This document shows, piece after piece, positions 9,127 to 18,258 of a stretch of 64,000 bases of DNA. The notes under the pieces are model-generated. The model saw only the letters and a program-made list of their open reading frames with translations, was not told the DNA's origin and made no database searches. Source of the DNA: Streptomyces sp. CB01373 (lineage in GTDB: Bacteria; Actinomycetota; Actinomycetes; Streptomycetales; Streptomycetaceae); the NCBI RefSeq assembly GCF_002803075.1, contig NZ_NNBK01000001.1, positions 372,001 to 436,000 of the forward strand, given 5' to 3'. Within the stretch, counting starts at the first letter, position 1, and each line of letters opens with the position of its first letter. Made by a program: the position numbers and the translations under genes.

Positions 9127-9822
9127 CTAGTCGGCGGCGACGAACTCCTTCGCCAGCCTCTCGCCCAGGGCGACCGCCGCGCTGTGGCTCTGGATCGGCG
9201 AGACCCGGGAGTTCTTGAACAGGATGTAGGTCACTCCGGAGTTCACGCCTCCGGTGGCCGGGTCCGGGTTGATGCCGAGGGCCTTGGCGGTGGCGTACGA
9301 GGCCTCGCCGATGATCTCCGAGGGGCCGGTGTCGCCGACGACCGCGTACTCGACCCGGTCGCCGTGGATCACGGCCACCACGCCGCCACCCCTGATGCCG
9401 GCCGCGGCGTAGTCCCAGATGGCGCTCGCGCTCGGCACCACCACGTACGGCAGCGACTCCGCCTCCAGCGGCCGGCCGTCGGACCGGTGGAAGGCCGTGT
9501 CGTCGTGGAACCAGGGGTCGGCGGTCTCGTTGCAGTGGGTGGTGCGCACGCCGTCGCAGTCGATGTCCATGTCGGCCTTCCAGAACACCACGCCGTTCCC
9601 GCCGCACACCGGGACCGTGGCCGGAGCCCCCTCGTCCGTGCGGTACTTGCCGTGGGAGATCTGCCGGCAGGTCGTCACCTTGGCGAGCAGCTCGGCGGCG
9701 CCGACCGAGCCTTCCCTGGTGGGCCGCGGATCCCCGCCGCCGGAGGCGTGTGCGGGGGCCGTTCCGGTGGCGAGCAGGGCGGCACTCAGAGCCGCGGCGA
9801 GGGGAGGTCTTCGTATGTGCAC
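9127..9822 (-). CDS. GH75 chitosanase
   Basis: Secreted enzyme of 231 residues hydrolysing chitosan. GTG 9822 opens a short signal peptide (about 1-26, ending AHA-SGG). DMDIDCDG, THCN and PYVVVPSA are typical of family 75, and VVGDTGPSEIIGEAS carries the Asp and Glu of the kind shown to be catalytic in fungal GH75 enzymes. Length is normal for bacterial members. A palindrome matching the streptomycete chitosanase operator lies just upstream, predicting induction by chitosan oligosaccharides. Single-gene unit; the aldo/keto reductase upstream on the same strand is set apart by its own hairpin. Confidence 0.88.
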   Translation of the reverse strand: MHIRRPPLAAALSAALLATGTAPAHASGGGDPRPTREGSVGAAELLAKVTTCRQISHGKYRTDEGAPATVPVCGGNGVVFWKADMDIDCDGVRTTHCNETADPWFHDDTAFHRSDGRPLEAESLPYVVVPSASAIWDYAAAGIRGGGVVAVIHGDRVEYAVVGDTGPSEIIGEASYATAKALGINPDPATGGVNSGVTYILFKNSRVSPIQSHSAAVALGERLAKEFVAAD

Positions 9823-9840
9823 GGGGGAGACCCTTCTGTC

Positions 9841-9853
9841 AGGAAAGTTTCCT
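9841..9853. promoter_or_regulatory. Probable CsnR-type chitosanase operator
   Basis: AGGAAAGTTTCCT is a palindrome of two perfect 6-base arms around a central G, 18 bases upstream of the chitosanase GTG. From memory it matches the operator described before Streptomyces GH46 and GH75 chitosanase genes and bound by the ROK-family repressor CsnR. Confidence 0.75.
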
Positions 9854-9883
9854 TACATGTGGCGCGTCCCGATGGCGATGACG

Positions 9884-9930
9884 CGCGGCGCGTCCCGGAA
9901 CCGCCGGGCGGCGGACCGGGACGCACCGCG
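9884..9930 (-). terminator. Hairpin after aldo/keto reductase
   Basis: 15-bp stem with one mismatch (9884-9898 with 9916-9930) and a 17-base loop, 12 bases downstream of the reductase stop. Confidence 0.7.
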
Positions 9931-9941
9931 CCCGGTGAGGA

Positions 9942-10778
9942 TCAGACCACGTCGAACTTCGCCGGGTCCGGGCCCAGGCGCCGGTCCTCGTTCAGGGCGC
10001 TGATCGCCCCGAGGTCCTCGTCGTCCAGGCTGAAGCCGAAGACGTCGATGTTCTCCCGGATCCGGGAGGGGGTCACCGACTTCGGGATCACGATGTTGCC
10101 GAGCTGGAGGTGCCAGCGCAGCACGATCTGGGCGGGCGTGCGGTTGTGCTTCTGCGCGATCGCCACGATCGCCGGAACCTCCAGCAGGCCCTTGCCCTGG
10201 CCGAGCGGCGACCAGGCCTCGGTGGCGATGCCCTGCTCCGCGTGGTACTCGCGGGCGGCGTGCTGCTGGAGGTGCGGGTGCAGTTCGATCTGGTTGACCG
10301 CCGGGATCACCGAGGTCTCGGCGATCAGGCGCTCCAGGTGCTCGGGAAGGAAGTTGGAGGTGCCGATCGCCCGGACGCGCCCGTCGGCGAGCAGCTCCTC
10401 GAACGCCTTGTAGGAGTCGACGAACTTCCCCCGGGCCGGCGTCGGCCAGTGGATCAGGTAGAGGTCCACGTACTCCAGGCCGAGCTTGGCGAGCGAGGCG
10501 TCGAAGGCGCGCAGCGTGGAGTCGTACCCGTGCTCGCTGTTCCAGAGCTTGGTGGTGACGAAGACCTCCTCGCGGGGGACCCCGGAGGCGGCGATGGCCT
10601 TGCCGGTGCCCTCCTCGTTGCCGTAGATCGTCGCAGTGTCGATGCTCCGGTACCCGGCCTCCAATGCCGTGGCGACGGCCCGCTCCGCCTCGTCGTCCGG
10701 CACCTGCCAGACTCCGAAGCCCAGCTGGGGCATCTCGACGCCGTTGTTGAGGATGATCGGGGGGACCTTGCTGCTCAC
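9942..10778 (-). CDS. Aldo/keto reductase (2,5-diketo-D-gluconate reductase-like)
   Basis: Cytoplasmic NADPH-dependent carbonyl reductase of 278 residues, the usual length for a single AKR barrel. GTG 10778 is the start. SIDTATIYGNEEGTG holds the catalytic Asp and Tyr, VTTKLWN the Lys, and YLIHWP the His of the AKR tetrad. IPKSVTPSRIREN near residue 235 is the cofactor-phosphate binding segment. It most resembles the DkgA/DkgB-type AKR5 group, which reduces small keto-sugars and aldehydes; the true substrate is unknown. It is flanked by its own hairpin downstream and by a 119-base spacer before the acyl-CoA ligase gene. Confidence 0.88.
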   Translation of the reverse strand: MSSKVPPIILNNGVEMPQLGFGVWQVPDDEAERAVATALEAGYRSIDTATIYGNEEGTGKAIAASGVPREEVFVTTKLWNSEHGYDSTLRAFDASLAKLGLEYVDLYLIHWPTPARGKFVDSYKAFEELLADGRVRAIGTSNFLPEHLERLIAETSVIPAVNQIELHPHLQQHAAREYHAEQGIATEAWSPLGQGKGLLEVPAIVAIAQKHNRTPAQIVLRWHLQLGNIVIPKSVTPSRIRENIDVFGFSLDDEDLGAISALNEDRRLGPDPAKFDVV

Positions 10779-10897
10779 TAGCTTCTCGATCCTTCACTTG
10801 TCGTCCGGTGTTGCTCCCATCGTCAACGATCACGGGCCGTACCGCATTCCTGGTCGGCCGTTCCGGCCGAAACCGGCCCAGGCGGTGCGGGCCCCGC

Positions 10898-12724
10898 TCA
10901 GACCTGGTACAACGCCTCCACCTCGGCCGCGTACGCGTTCTCGATGGCCTTGCGCTTGAGCTTCAGGGACGGGGTCAGCAGACCGTGCTCCTCGGTGAAC
11001 GGCTGGGCGAGGACACGGAAGGTGCGGATCGACTCCGCCTGTGAGACCAGCGTGTTGGCGGCGACCACCGCACGGCGGACCTCGGTCTCCAGATCGGGGT
11101 CGTGCACCAGCCGGGCCGCAGGCATCCGCGGTTTTCCGCGCATCCGGAGCCAGTGCTCGACGGCCTCCTGGTCGAGGGTGACCAGCGCGGCGACGTAGGG
11201 GCGGTCGTTGCCGACGACGATGCACTGGGAGATCAGCGGATGGTCGCGCACCCGCTCCTCCAGCAGCCCCGGCGCCACGCTCTTGCCGCCGGAGGTCACC
11301 AGGATCTCCTTCTTGCGGCCGGTGATCGTCAGATAGCCGTCCTCGTCGAGGGAACCGAGGTCGCCGGTGGCCAGCCAGCCGTCGTGCAGAGCCACGTCGG
11401 TGGCCTTCTCGTTGTTGAGGTAGCCCTGGAAGACGTTGCTGCCGCGCAGCCAGATCTCGCCGTCGTCGGCGATGTGCACGGTGGTGCCCGGGACGGGCTG
11501 TCCGACTGTGCCGTAACGGGTGAGTCCGGGCGGGTTGGCGGTGGCCGCCGCGGTGGTCTCGGTCAGCCCGTAGCCCTCGTAGATCTGCACGCCGGCGCCC
11601 GCGAAGAACAGGCCGAGCCGGCGGTCCATCGCCGAGCCGCCGGACATCGCGTTGCGGATCCTGCCGCCCATCGCGGCGCGGACCTTGGAGTACACGAACG
11701 TGTCGAAGAACTGGTGCTGCATCCGCAGGCCGGCCGAGGGGCCCGGGCCGATGCCCCACGCCTTGGCCTCGACGGCGTCCGCGTACTTCACGGCGACCTC
11801 GACGGCCTTCTCGAACGGCCCGTCCCTGCCCTCCTTCTCCGCCTTGCGGCGGGCCGCGCCGAACACCTTCTCGAAGATGTACGGCACCGCCAGGATGAAC
11901 GTCGGCCGGAACGCCTGCAGGTCGGGCAGCAGCGCGGAGGCGTTGAGCTGCGGCTGATGGCCGAAACGGACCTTGCCGCGGATCGCGGCGACCTCCACCA
12001 TCCGGCCGAAGACATGGGCGAGCGGCAGGAACAGCAGCGTCGCCGCCTCGTCGCCCTTCCTGCTGTGGAACACCGGTTCCCAGCGTTCGATCACCGTGTC
12101 CGACTCGTACATGAAGTTGCCGTGCGACAGGACGCAGCCCTTGGGCCGGCCGGTGGTGCCGGAGGTGTAGATGACGGTCGCGACCGAGTCCGGGGTGACC
12201 GCCTCCCGGTGCCGGTGCACCACGGCGTCGTCGATGTGCGCGCCCGCGTCGTAGAGCCGCGGCACGATGCCGGTGTCGAGCTGCCAGAGCTGGCGCAGTC
12301 GCGGCAGCCGGTCGATGACGGTGGCGATCGTCATCGCGTGCTCCTCGTGCTCCACGACCGCCGCCGTGACCTCGGCGTCGTACAGCGCCCAGAAGCACTG
12401 CTCCGCCGAGGAGGTGGGGTAGAGCGGTACCACCTGGGCGCCGATCGTCCACAGCGCGAAGTCGAACAGCGTCCACTCGTAACGGGTACGGGACATGATC
12501 GCGACGCGGTCGCCGAAGCGGATGCCCTGGGCGAGCAGGCCCTTGGCGAGGGCCAGCACCTCGTCGCGGAACTCCGCGCAGGTCACGTCCCGCCATCCGC
12601 CGAACTCGTCCTTGCGGCCGAGCGCGATGTGGAGCGGGTCGTCCTGGGCATGCTGGAAGACGACGTCGGCCAGTCCGCCCACCGGCGGTGGCAACGTCGA
12701 CGGAGGGCTGGTGAACTCGCGCAA
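10898..12724 (-). CDS. Long-chain acyl-CoA synthetase (FadD-like)
   Basis: AMP-forming ligase of 608 residues that activates fatty acids to acyl-CoA. YTSGTTGRPKG (about 190) is the P-loop, YEGYGLTETTAA the adenylate motif, GWLATGD the hinge aspartate motif, and GRKKEILVTSGGK the C-terminal hinge; the LKLKRK segment near the end supplies the catalytic Lys. The start is TTG 12724, chosen because the protein begins MREFTSPP as family members do and GGGAG lies just upstream. It is preceded by a 241-base spacer after the LysR gene and is probably transcribed alone. Chain-length preference cannot be read from sequence. Confidence 0.88.
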   Translation of the reverse strand: MREFTSPPSTLPPPVGGLADVVFQHAQDDPLHIALGRKDEFGGWRDVTCAEFRDEVLALAKGLLAQGIRFGDRVAIMSRTRYEWTLFDFALWTIGAQVVPLYPTSSAEQCFWALYDAEVTAAVVEHEEHAMTIATVIDRLPRLRQLWQLDTGIVPRLYDAGAHIDDAVVHRHREAVTPDSVATVIYTSGTTGRPKGCVLSHGNFMYESDTVIERWEPVFHSRKGDEAATLLFLPLAHVFGRMVEVAAIRGKVRFGHQPQLNASALLPDLQAFRPTFILAVPYIFEKVFGAARRKAEKEGRDGPFEKAVEVAVKYADAVEAKAWGIGPGPSAGLRMQHQFFDTFVYSKVRAAMGGRIRNAMSGGSAMDRRLGLFFAGAGVQIYEGYGLTETTAAATANPPGLTRYGTVGQPVPGTTVHIADDGEIWLRGSNVFQGYLNNEKATDVALHDGWLATGDLGSLDEDGYLTITGRKKEILVTSGGKSVAPGLLEERVRDHPLISQCIVVGNDRPYVAALVTLDQEAVEHWLRMRGKPRMPAARLVHDPDLETEVRRAVVAANTLVSQAESIRTFRVLAQPFTEEHGLLTPSLKLKRKAIENAYAAEVEALYQV

Positions 12725-12965
12725 ACCCCGCTCCCGTTCCTTGTGACGCTCCGCACAGCGCCGTGAAAGCTACCCCAGCGCGACGGGGGCGGCAGGGCCC
12801 GCGAAGGCCTCCGGCGCCCCCGCGGACGCCGGAAAATGCGCTCACAAGGGGAAGGGTCGGACAGGTTTCCCTACGGATGAGTAAGGTTCGGTGCCGCTTT
12901 CTCCACCGAATCTGTACTGCCCGCTTACGGCCCTCGGGGCGGGCAGGCCCGGGGAGGGGCGCGTT

Positions 12966-13847
12966 TCAGCCGACGCCGTGCCGGTGGAGGCGGTCGCCGC
13001 TGGAGAGGATGGCCGTGGCCAGGGCGTCGGCCGCGTGGTGGGGAGTGTCGTGGCGGCGGCCGTGGACGAGGACGAAGTCGACCCCGCCCAGTTCCGGCAG
13101 GCCCGCGCGGTCCGGGACGCGCACCAGACCCGGCGGGATCAGGCCGCGGGAGTGGGCCATCACGCCCAGGCCCGCGCGGGCGGCGGCGATCAGGCCGTTG
13201 AGGCTGCCGCTGGTGCAGGCGACGCGCCACGGCCGGCCCTGGCGCTCCAGGGCCTCCAGGGCGAGGGCGCGGGAGATGCCGGGCGGCGGGTAGACGATGA
13301 GCGGCACCGGCCGGTCGGGGTCCAGGCGCAGCCGTTCGGCGCCGATCCAGACCATGCGGTCGTGCCAGACCGGTTCGCCCGCCGGGTCCTCCGGGCGCCG
13401 CTTGGCCAGCACCAGGTCCAGCTTTCCGGCGGCGAGCTGCTCGTGCAGGATGCCCGACAGCTCCACCGTCAGCTCCAGGTCGACCTCTGGATGCTCCGAG
13501 CGGAAGCCCGCCAGGACCTCCGGCAGCCGGGTCAGCACGAAGTCCTCCGACGCGCCGAACCGCAGCCGGCCGCGTACCCGGGCGCCGGTGAAGAACGCCG
13601 TCGCCTGCTCGTGCACCTGGAGGATCCGGCGCGCGAAGCCCAGCATGGCCTCGCCGTCCTCGGTCAGCTCCACCGAGTGGGTGTCGCGGGCGAAGAGCAG
13701 TCTGCCGGTCGCGTCCTCAAGACGGCGTACGTGCTGGCTGACGGTCGACTGACGCAGCCCGAGCCGCCGGGCCGCTCCCGTGAAGCTGAGGGTCTGGGCC
13801 ACGGTGAGGAAGGTGCGCAGCTGGGCTGGGTCGTACACGAGGGCCAC
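12966..13847 (-). CDS. LysR-family transcriptional regulator
   Basis: DNA-binding regulator of 293 residues. The N-terminal winged helix-turn-helix is clear (LRTFLTVAQTLSFTGAARRL, then STVSQHVRRLEDATG, about 9-50), followed by a LysR substrate-binding domain (about 90-285). GTG 13847 is the start. It is divergent from a bile-acid:sodium-symporter-family gene, the usual arrangement for a LysR regulator and its target, and a LysR-type inverted repeat lies between them. Effector unknown; control of the transporter is inferred from position. Confidence 0.88.
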   Translation of the reverse strand: MALVYDPAQLRTFLTVAQTLSFTGAARRLGLRQSTVSQHVRRLEDATGRLLFARDTHSVELTEDGEAMLGFARRILQVHEQATAFFTGARVRGRLRFGASEDFVLTRLPEVLAGFRSEHPEVDLELTVELSGILHEQLAAGKLDLVLAKRRPEDPAGEPVWHDRMVWIGAERLRLDPDRPVPLIVYPPPGISRALALEALERQGRPWRVACTSGSLNGLIAAARAGLGVMAHSRGLIPPGLVRVPDRAGLPELGGVDFVLVHGRRHDTPHHAADALATAILSSGDRLHRHGVG

Positions 13848-13857
13848 CGTACACCGG

Positions 13858-13876
13858 TCATCACGAGATGCGATGA
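13858..13876. promoter_or_regulatory. Candidate LysR operator
   Basis: TCATC-N9-GATGA contains the T-N11-A pattern of LysR sites (an ATC-N9-GAT core). It lies 11 bases from the LysR start and 126 bases from the divergent transporter start, fitting autoregulation plus control of the transporter. Confidence 0.5.
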
Positions 13877-14001
13877 CAGTCAGAGTCGTATGACGGATTC
13901 CCGATCAGCGCCGTGAGGGGCACGATGAAGAGAGGATCCGGGGTCCCGACGGGCTCGTCGCTGCCCGTACCGACCCGAAGAGCACGAGCAAGTGGAGCAC
14001 C

Positions 14002-15039
14002 GTGAAACGCCTGCGCCGGAGGAACCTGCCGATCGACCCGTACATCGTCCTGCTGCTGGCGACGGTGGGCATCGCGGCGCTCCTCCCCGCCCGCGGCGCG
14101 GCCGCCCATGTGGCCTCGGGCGCCTCGACCGGCGCGATCGCCGTGCTGTTCTTCCTCTACGGCGTCCGTCTCTCCACCCGCGAGGCATGGGACGGCCTGA
14201 AGCACTGGCGGCTGCATGTCACGGTCCTGGCCTGCACCTTCGTGGTCTTCCCGCTGCTCGGGCTGGCCGCCCGCGGACTCGTCCCGGTGCTGCTGAACCA
14301 GCCGCTCTACCAGGGCCTGCTCTTCCTCACCCTGGTCCCGTCGACCATCCAGTCGTCGATCGCGTTCACCTCCATCGCCCGCGGCAACGTGCCCGCCGCG
14401 ATCTGCGCGGGCTCCTTCTCCTCGCTGGTCGGCATCATCCTCACCCCGCTGCTCGTGGCCGTGCTGCTCGGCAGCGGCGGCGGTGGCTTCTCCGGGCACT
14501 CGCTGGTCACGATCGTGCTGCAACTGCTCGTGCCGTTCGTCGCCGGGCAGCTGCTCAGGCCCTGGATCGGCGGTTTCGTCGGCCGGCACAAGAGGATCCT
14601 CGGGCTGGTCGACCGCGGCTCGATCCTGCTCGTCGTCTACACCGCGTTCAGCGAGGGCATGGTGCGCGGCATCTGGCACCAGGTCAGTCCCGCACGGCTC
14701 GGCGGCCTGCTGGTCGTCGAGGCCCTGCTGCTCGCCGTGATGCTCGCCCTGACCTGGTACGGCACCCGGGCCCTCGGCTTCTCCCGCGAGGACCGCATCG
14801 CCGTGCAGTTCGCCGGCTCGAAGAAGTCGCTGGCCTCCGGGCTGCCCATGGCGAGCGTCCTGTTCGGCGCCCATGCCTCGCTCGCCGTGCTGCCGCTGAT
14901 GGTCTTCCACCAGATGCAGCTCATGGTGTGCGCGGTGATCGCCAAGCGCCGGGCGCGCGACCCCGAGGTGCGGGAGGGGACCGCCGGGCAGGCACCGGCG
15001 TCGCGCACCGAGGCCGCCACGGCGAACCGGACCCGTTGA
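14002..15039 (+). CDS. SBF-like bile acid:sodium symporter-family transporter
   Basis: Integral membrane protein of 345 residues with about nine or ten hydrophobic helices from residue 12 to 315. The conserved polar stretches of the SBF-like (YfeH-type) group are present: LVPSTIQSSIAFTSIARGN near residue 112 and FAGSKKSLASGLPMA near residue 270. Members of this group are sodium- or proton-coupled organic-anion carriers, and bile acid is not implied as the substrate. ATG 14002 is used. The tail after residue 315 is basic, then Ala/Thr-rich, and probably cytoplasmic. Divergent from the LysR gene, which probably controls it. Confidence 0.85.
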   Translation: MKRLRRRNLPIDPYIVLLLATVGIAALLPARGAAAHVASGASTGAIAVLFFLYGVRLSTREAWDGLKHWRLHVTVLACTFVVFPLLGLAARGLVPVLLNQPLYQGLLFLTLVPSTIQSSIAFTSIARGNVPAAICAGSFSSLVGIILTPLLVAVLLGSGGGGFSGHSLVTIVLQLLVPFVAGQLLRPWIGGFVGRHKRILGLVDRGSILLVVYTAFSEGMVRGIWHQVSPARLGGLLVVEALLLAVMLALTWYGTRALGFSREDRIAVQFAGSKKSLASGLPMASVLFGAHASLAVLPLMVFHQMQLMVCAVIAKRRARDPEVREGTAGQAPASRTEAATANRTR

Positions 15040-15095
15040 CAGTCCTTTTGACAGCTGCCTCGGTTTCGGATTCGGATGCGACGGCCCCGCGCGGG

Positions 15096-15944
15096 TCAGC
15101 CGTGGGTGGCCGTCTCCCGCAGGGTGATCCGCTTCTCGCCCGCGTACACGTTCATGGAGCTGCCCCGCAGGAAGCCGACCAGCGTCAGTCCCGTCTCCGC
15201 GGCCAGGTCCACCGCGAGGGACGACGGCGCGGAGACGGCCGCCAGAACGGGGATGCCCGCCATGACGGCCTTCTGCGCCAGTTCGAAGGACGCGCGGCCG
15301 GAGACCAGCAGGATGCTGCGGGACAGCGGCAGGCCGCCCTGTTGCAGGGCGCGGCCGACCAGCTTGTCGACCGCGTTGTGCCGGCCCACGTCCTCCCGTA
15401 TGTCCAGCAGCTCGCCGTCCTCGTCGAACAGGGCCGCCGCGTGCAGCCCCCCGGTGCGGTCGAAGACGCGCTGGGCCGCCCGCAGCCGGTCGGGCAGGGT
15501 CGCCAGCAGTTCGGGCCCGACCCGCAGCGGGGGCGCGTCGGAGATCGGCCAGCGGGCCGTCGTACGGACCGCGTCCAGGCTCGCCTTGCCGCACAGGCCG
15601 CACGACGAGGTCGTGTACACATTGCGTTCGAGGGTGATGTCGGGCAGGACGACGTCCGGCGCGGTCCGCACATCCACCACGTTGTAGGTGTTCGAGCCGT
15701 CCACCGTCGCGCCCGCGCAGTACACGATGTTCAGCAGGTCGGACGCGGCGCCCAGCACGCCCTCGCTGACCAGGAAACCGGCCGCCAGCGCGAAGTCGTC
15801 ACCCGGTGTGCGCATGGTGATCGCGAGCGGCTTGCCGTTCAGCCGGATCTCCAGCGGCTCCTCGGCGACCAGTGTGTCGGGGCGGGACGAGACGGCTCCG
15901 TCCCGGATGCGGATCACCTTGCGTCGTTCCGTGACTCGTCCCAT
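15096..15944 (-). CDS. fdhD: FdhD, formate dehydrogenase accessory sulfurtransferase
   Basis: Cytoplasmic protein of 282 residues that passes sulfur from a cysteine desulfurase to the molybdenum cofactor of formate dehydrogenase. [11 protein letters not shown] (about 115-125) is the CxxC motif that carries the sulfur. [31 protein letters not shown] and [12 protein letters not shown] are characteristic family blocks. ATG 15944 is the start. No formate dehydrogenase gene is in the window, so the client enzyme lies elsewhere. Divergent from the KAS III-like gene across a 221-base spacer. Confidence 0.93.
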   Translation of the reverse strand: MGRVTERRKVIRIRDGAVSSRPDTLVAEEPLEIRLNGKPLAITMRTPGDDFALAAGFLVSEGVLGAASDLLNIVYCAGATVDGSNTYNVVDVRTAPDVVLPDITLERNVYTTSSCGLCGKASLDAVRTTARWPISDAPPLRVGPELLATLPDRLRAAQRVFDRTGGLHAAALFDEDGELLDIREDVGRHNAVDKLVGRALQQGGLPLSRSILLVSGRASFELAQKAVMAGIPVLAAVSAPSSLAVDLAAETGLTLVGFLRGSSMNVYAGEKRITLRETATHG

Positions 15945-16165
15945 GTCCTGATCAGCCTCGGTTCTCTGCGCTCTTCGGCCGAAGCGGCCCCGACGACGTC
16001 AATTGTCCTGCACGTGCGTCGGCCCCGGGTGGTGGGGCGACCCCCGTCTGACGGAAGCCGACAAGCGGGGCCCGTCAATCCTGTGGCTTCACCTGCCGCC
16101 TTACCCGTGAGTCACTGATCAGACTGGGGAATTCCCGCTGTCCACGGTCACGAGGGGGATCACCC

Positions 16166-17113
16166 ATGAACGGCTCACGCATCACCGCCGTCGGTCACTA
16201 CCAGCCCGCCAAGGTGCTCACCAACGAGGACCTGGAGGGCATCGTGGCGACCAGCGACGAGTGGATCAGGAGCCGGGTGGGCATCCGGACCCGGCACATC
16301 GCCGGGCCCGACGAGCCGGTCGACGAGCTCGCCGCGCACGCCGCCGCCAAGGCGCTCGCGGCGGCCGGGCTCACGCCCGGCGACATCGACCTCGTGCTGG
16401 TCGCCACCTCCACGGCCACGGACCGCTCCCCGAACACCGCCGCCCGTGTCGCCGCCCGGCTCGGCGTGCCGCGGCCGGCCGCGATGGACCTCAACGTCGT
16501 GTGCGCGGGCTTCACCCACGCCCTGGCCACCGCCGACCACACCGTGCGTGCGGGCGCCGCGACCCGCGCCCTGGTCATCGGCGCCGACAAGATGTCCGAC
16601 GTGACCGACTGGACCGACCGCACGACCTGCGTGCTCGTCGGTGACGGCGCCGGGGCCGCCGTGGTCGAGGCCTGCCGGCCGGGCGAGGAGCCCGGGATCG
16701 GGCCGGTGCTGTGGGGCTCGGTGCCCGAGATGGGGCACGCGGTGCGGATCGAGGGCATGCCCCCGCGGTTCGCGCAGGAGGGGCAGAGCGTCTACCGGTG
16801 GGCCACCACGCAGTTGCCGCCGCTGGCCCGGCAGGCCTGCGAGCGGGCCGGACTCACGCCCGAGCAGCTGGCCGGGGTCGTCCTGCACCAGGCCAACCTG
16901 CGCATCATCGAGCCGCTCGCCGCGAAGCTGGGAGCCGTCAACGCCGTGGTCGCCCGTGACGTCAGCGTGTCCGGCAACACCTCGGCCGCGAGCATCCCGC
17001 TGGCGCTGTCCAAGCTCATCGAGCGGGGCGAGGTGACCACCGGCGACCCGGTGCTGCTGTTCGGCTTCGGCGGCAATCTCTCCTACGCCGGACAGGTCGT
17101 GCGCTGCCCCTGA
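16166..17113 (+). CDS. KAS III-like 3-oxoacyl-ACP synthase (FabH-type)
   Basis: Thiolase-fold condensing enzyme of 315 residues. NVVCAGFTHAL carries the active-site Cys (about 112), LHQANLRII the catalytic His (about 242), and VSGNTSAASIPLAL the Asn (about 272), so the Cys-His-Asn triad is complete. FGFGGNLSYAG closes the fold. ATG 16166 is preceded by GAGGGG. It is not beside fatty-acid genes (fabD, acpP, fabF), so it is probably a specialised paralogue, for example one using other starter units or acyl acceptors. Its hairpin terminator follows at once. Confidence 0.85.
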   Translation: MNGSRITAVGHYQPAKVLTNEDLEGIVATSDEWIRSRVGIRTRHIAGPDEPVDELAAHAAAKALAAAGLTPGDIDLVLVATSTATDRSPNTAARVAARLGVPRPAAMDLNVVCAGFTHALATADHTVRAGAATRALVIGADKMSDVTDWTDRTTCVLVGDGAGAAVVEACRPGEEPGIGPVLWGSVPEMGHAVRIEGMPPRFAQEGQSVYRWATTQLPPLARQACERAGLTPEQLAGVVLHQANLRIIEPLAAKLGAVNAVVARDVSVSGNTSAASIPLALSKLIERGEVTTGDPVLLFGFGGNLSYAGQVVRCP

Positions 17114-17122
17114 CCGGCGGCC

Positions 17123-17154
17123 GCCGGGGCCTCGCGGACTTCGAGCGCCCCGGC
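17123..17154 (+). terminator. Hairpin after KAS III-like gene
   Basis: 12-bp stem with a one-base bulge (17123-17134 with 17142-17154) and a 7-base loop, 9 bases after the stop. Confidence 0.7.
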
Positions 17155-17466
17155 CCGCCTCGGGGAAGTGGCCGCCCGGTCCGGCGAGGCGCTCAGCGGA
17201 CTGGTGAACGCTGAGGGGGCCGACTGCTTCACGGAGCCATGTCGGAGGGCATGGAAGAGCGGGCAGCGCATGTCGTGACCGCCTGGGCCGCACAACGAGC
17301 CCCAGACTTGTGGCGGGCATCGGATTCGCCGATGACCGGGACGCAATCCCAGAAATGGCGGGGCGCTTTTGGACTCCCGTCACCTCACGAACGAGGTAAC
17401 GGGACGACGGGCGCGGTGCACCCGCACGCCGTCGGGCCCTGCTTTCCGATACGAAGGACGGCCCTC
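17155..17466. other. Intergenic region before SDR gene
   Basis: Roughly 310 bases with no convincing gene. A frame is open upstream of the SDR start, but it has no good ribosome site and lacks family-like sequence. A hairpin lies at 17376-17403 (10 paired bases, one mismatch), listed separately. The SDR promoter must be here. Confidence 0.6.
17376..17403. promoter_or_regulatory. Inverted repeat upstream of SDR gene
   Basis: CCCGT-C-ACCTC (17376-17386) pairs with GAGGT-A-ACGGG (17393-17403) around ACGAAC. It ends 63 bases before the SDR start, so an operator is more likely than a terminator; the binding protein is unknown. Confidence 0.4.
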
Positions 17467-18219
17467 ATGACTTCTGTGGACATGGCCGGGCGCGTGGCCC
17501 TGGTGACCGGAGCGACCAGCGGAATCGGCGCCGCGACGGCGGCACTGCTCGCCGAGCGGGGCGCGTACGTGCTGGTCGCGGGACGCGACGCGACGCGCGG
17601 CGCGTCCGTGGTCGCCGGGATCCGGGCGCGCGGCGGCAAGGCGGACTTCCTCACCGCCGAACTGCGGGATGCGCAGTCGGCGAGGCAGCTGGCCCGTGAG
17701 GCCACCGGGCTGGGCGGAGGCCGTGTGGACATCCTCGTCAACGGCGCGGGCATCTTCCCGTTCGGCCCCACGGCGCAGGCGTCGCCCGGCGACGTGGACG
17801 GCGTCTACGACCTGAACGTGAAGGCGCCGTTCTACCTGGTGGCGGAACTCGCGCCGGCGATGGCCGAGCGCGGGCACGGCGCCGTCGTCAACGTCAGCAC
17901 CATGGTCGCCGAGTACGGCGTCGCGGGGATGGCGCTGTACGGGTCCAGCAAGGCGGCGCTGAATCTGCTGACCAAGGCGTGGGCCGCCGAGTTCGGACCG
18001 CAGGGCGTGCGGGTCAACGCGGTCGAGCCCGGGCCGACCCGTACGGAGGGCACGGCCGACATGGGCGAGGACCTCGACGCCCTGGCCGCGCAGGCCCCCG
18101 CGGGACGGCCTGCCGCCCCGAGGGAGATCGCCGAGGCCATCGCCTATCTGGCCAGTGACGCGGCCGGCTTCGTGCAGGGCGCGATCCTGCCTGTCGACGG
18201 CGGCCGTACGGCTGTCTGA
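17467..18219 (+). CDS. Short-chain dehydrogenase/reductase (SDR)
   Basis: NAD(P)-dependent oxidoreductase of 250 residues, typical of classical SDRs. VTGATSGIGAATAALL (about 12-27) is the Rossmann glycine motif, LVNGAGIF the NxAG-like motif, NVSTM the catalytic Ser, and YGSSKAALN the catalytic Tyr and Lys. AILPVDGGRTAV is the standard C-terminal end. ATG 17467 has GAAGGA eight bases upstream. No operon partner; the substrate cannot be told. Confidence 0.88.
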   Translation: MTSVDMAGRVALVTGATSGIGAATAALLAERGAYVLVAGRDATRGASVVAGIRARGGKADFLTAELRDAQSARQLAREATGLGGGRVDILVNGAGIFPFGPTAQASPGDVDGVYDLNVKAPFYLVAELAPAMAERGHGAVVNVSTMVAEYGVAGMALYGSSKAALNLLTKAWAAEFGPQGVRVNAVEPGPTRTEGTADMGEDLDALAAQAPAGRPAAPREIAEAIAYLASDAAGFVQGAILPVDGGRTAV

Positions 18220-18258
18220 CGTTCGTCGGCATCGGACGCCCTCGCTCGGCGTTCCCGA

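Noticed and set aside
10854..10870. Terminator after the acyl-CoA ligase (TCGGCC/GGCCGA)
   Set aside because: Only 6 bp in a GC-rich setting; not strong enough to list as a feature.
17239..17466. 76-codon N-terminal extension of the SDR
   Set aside because: It does not resemble SDR sequence, and ATG 17467 has a good ribosome site with the Rossmann motif at the usual distance.
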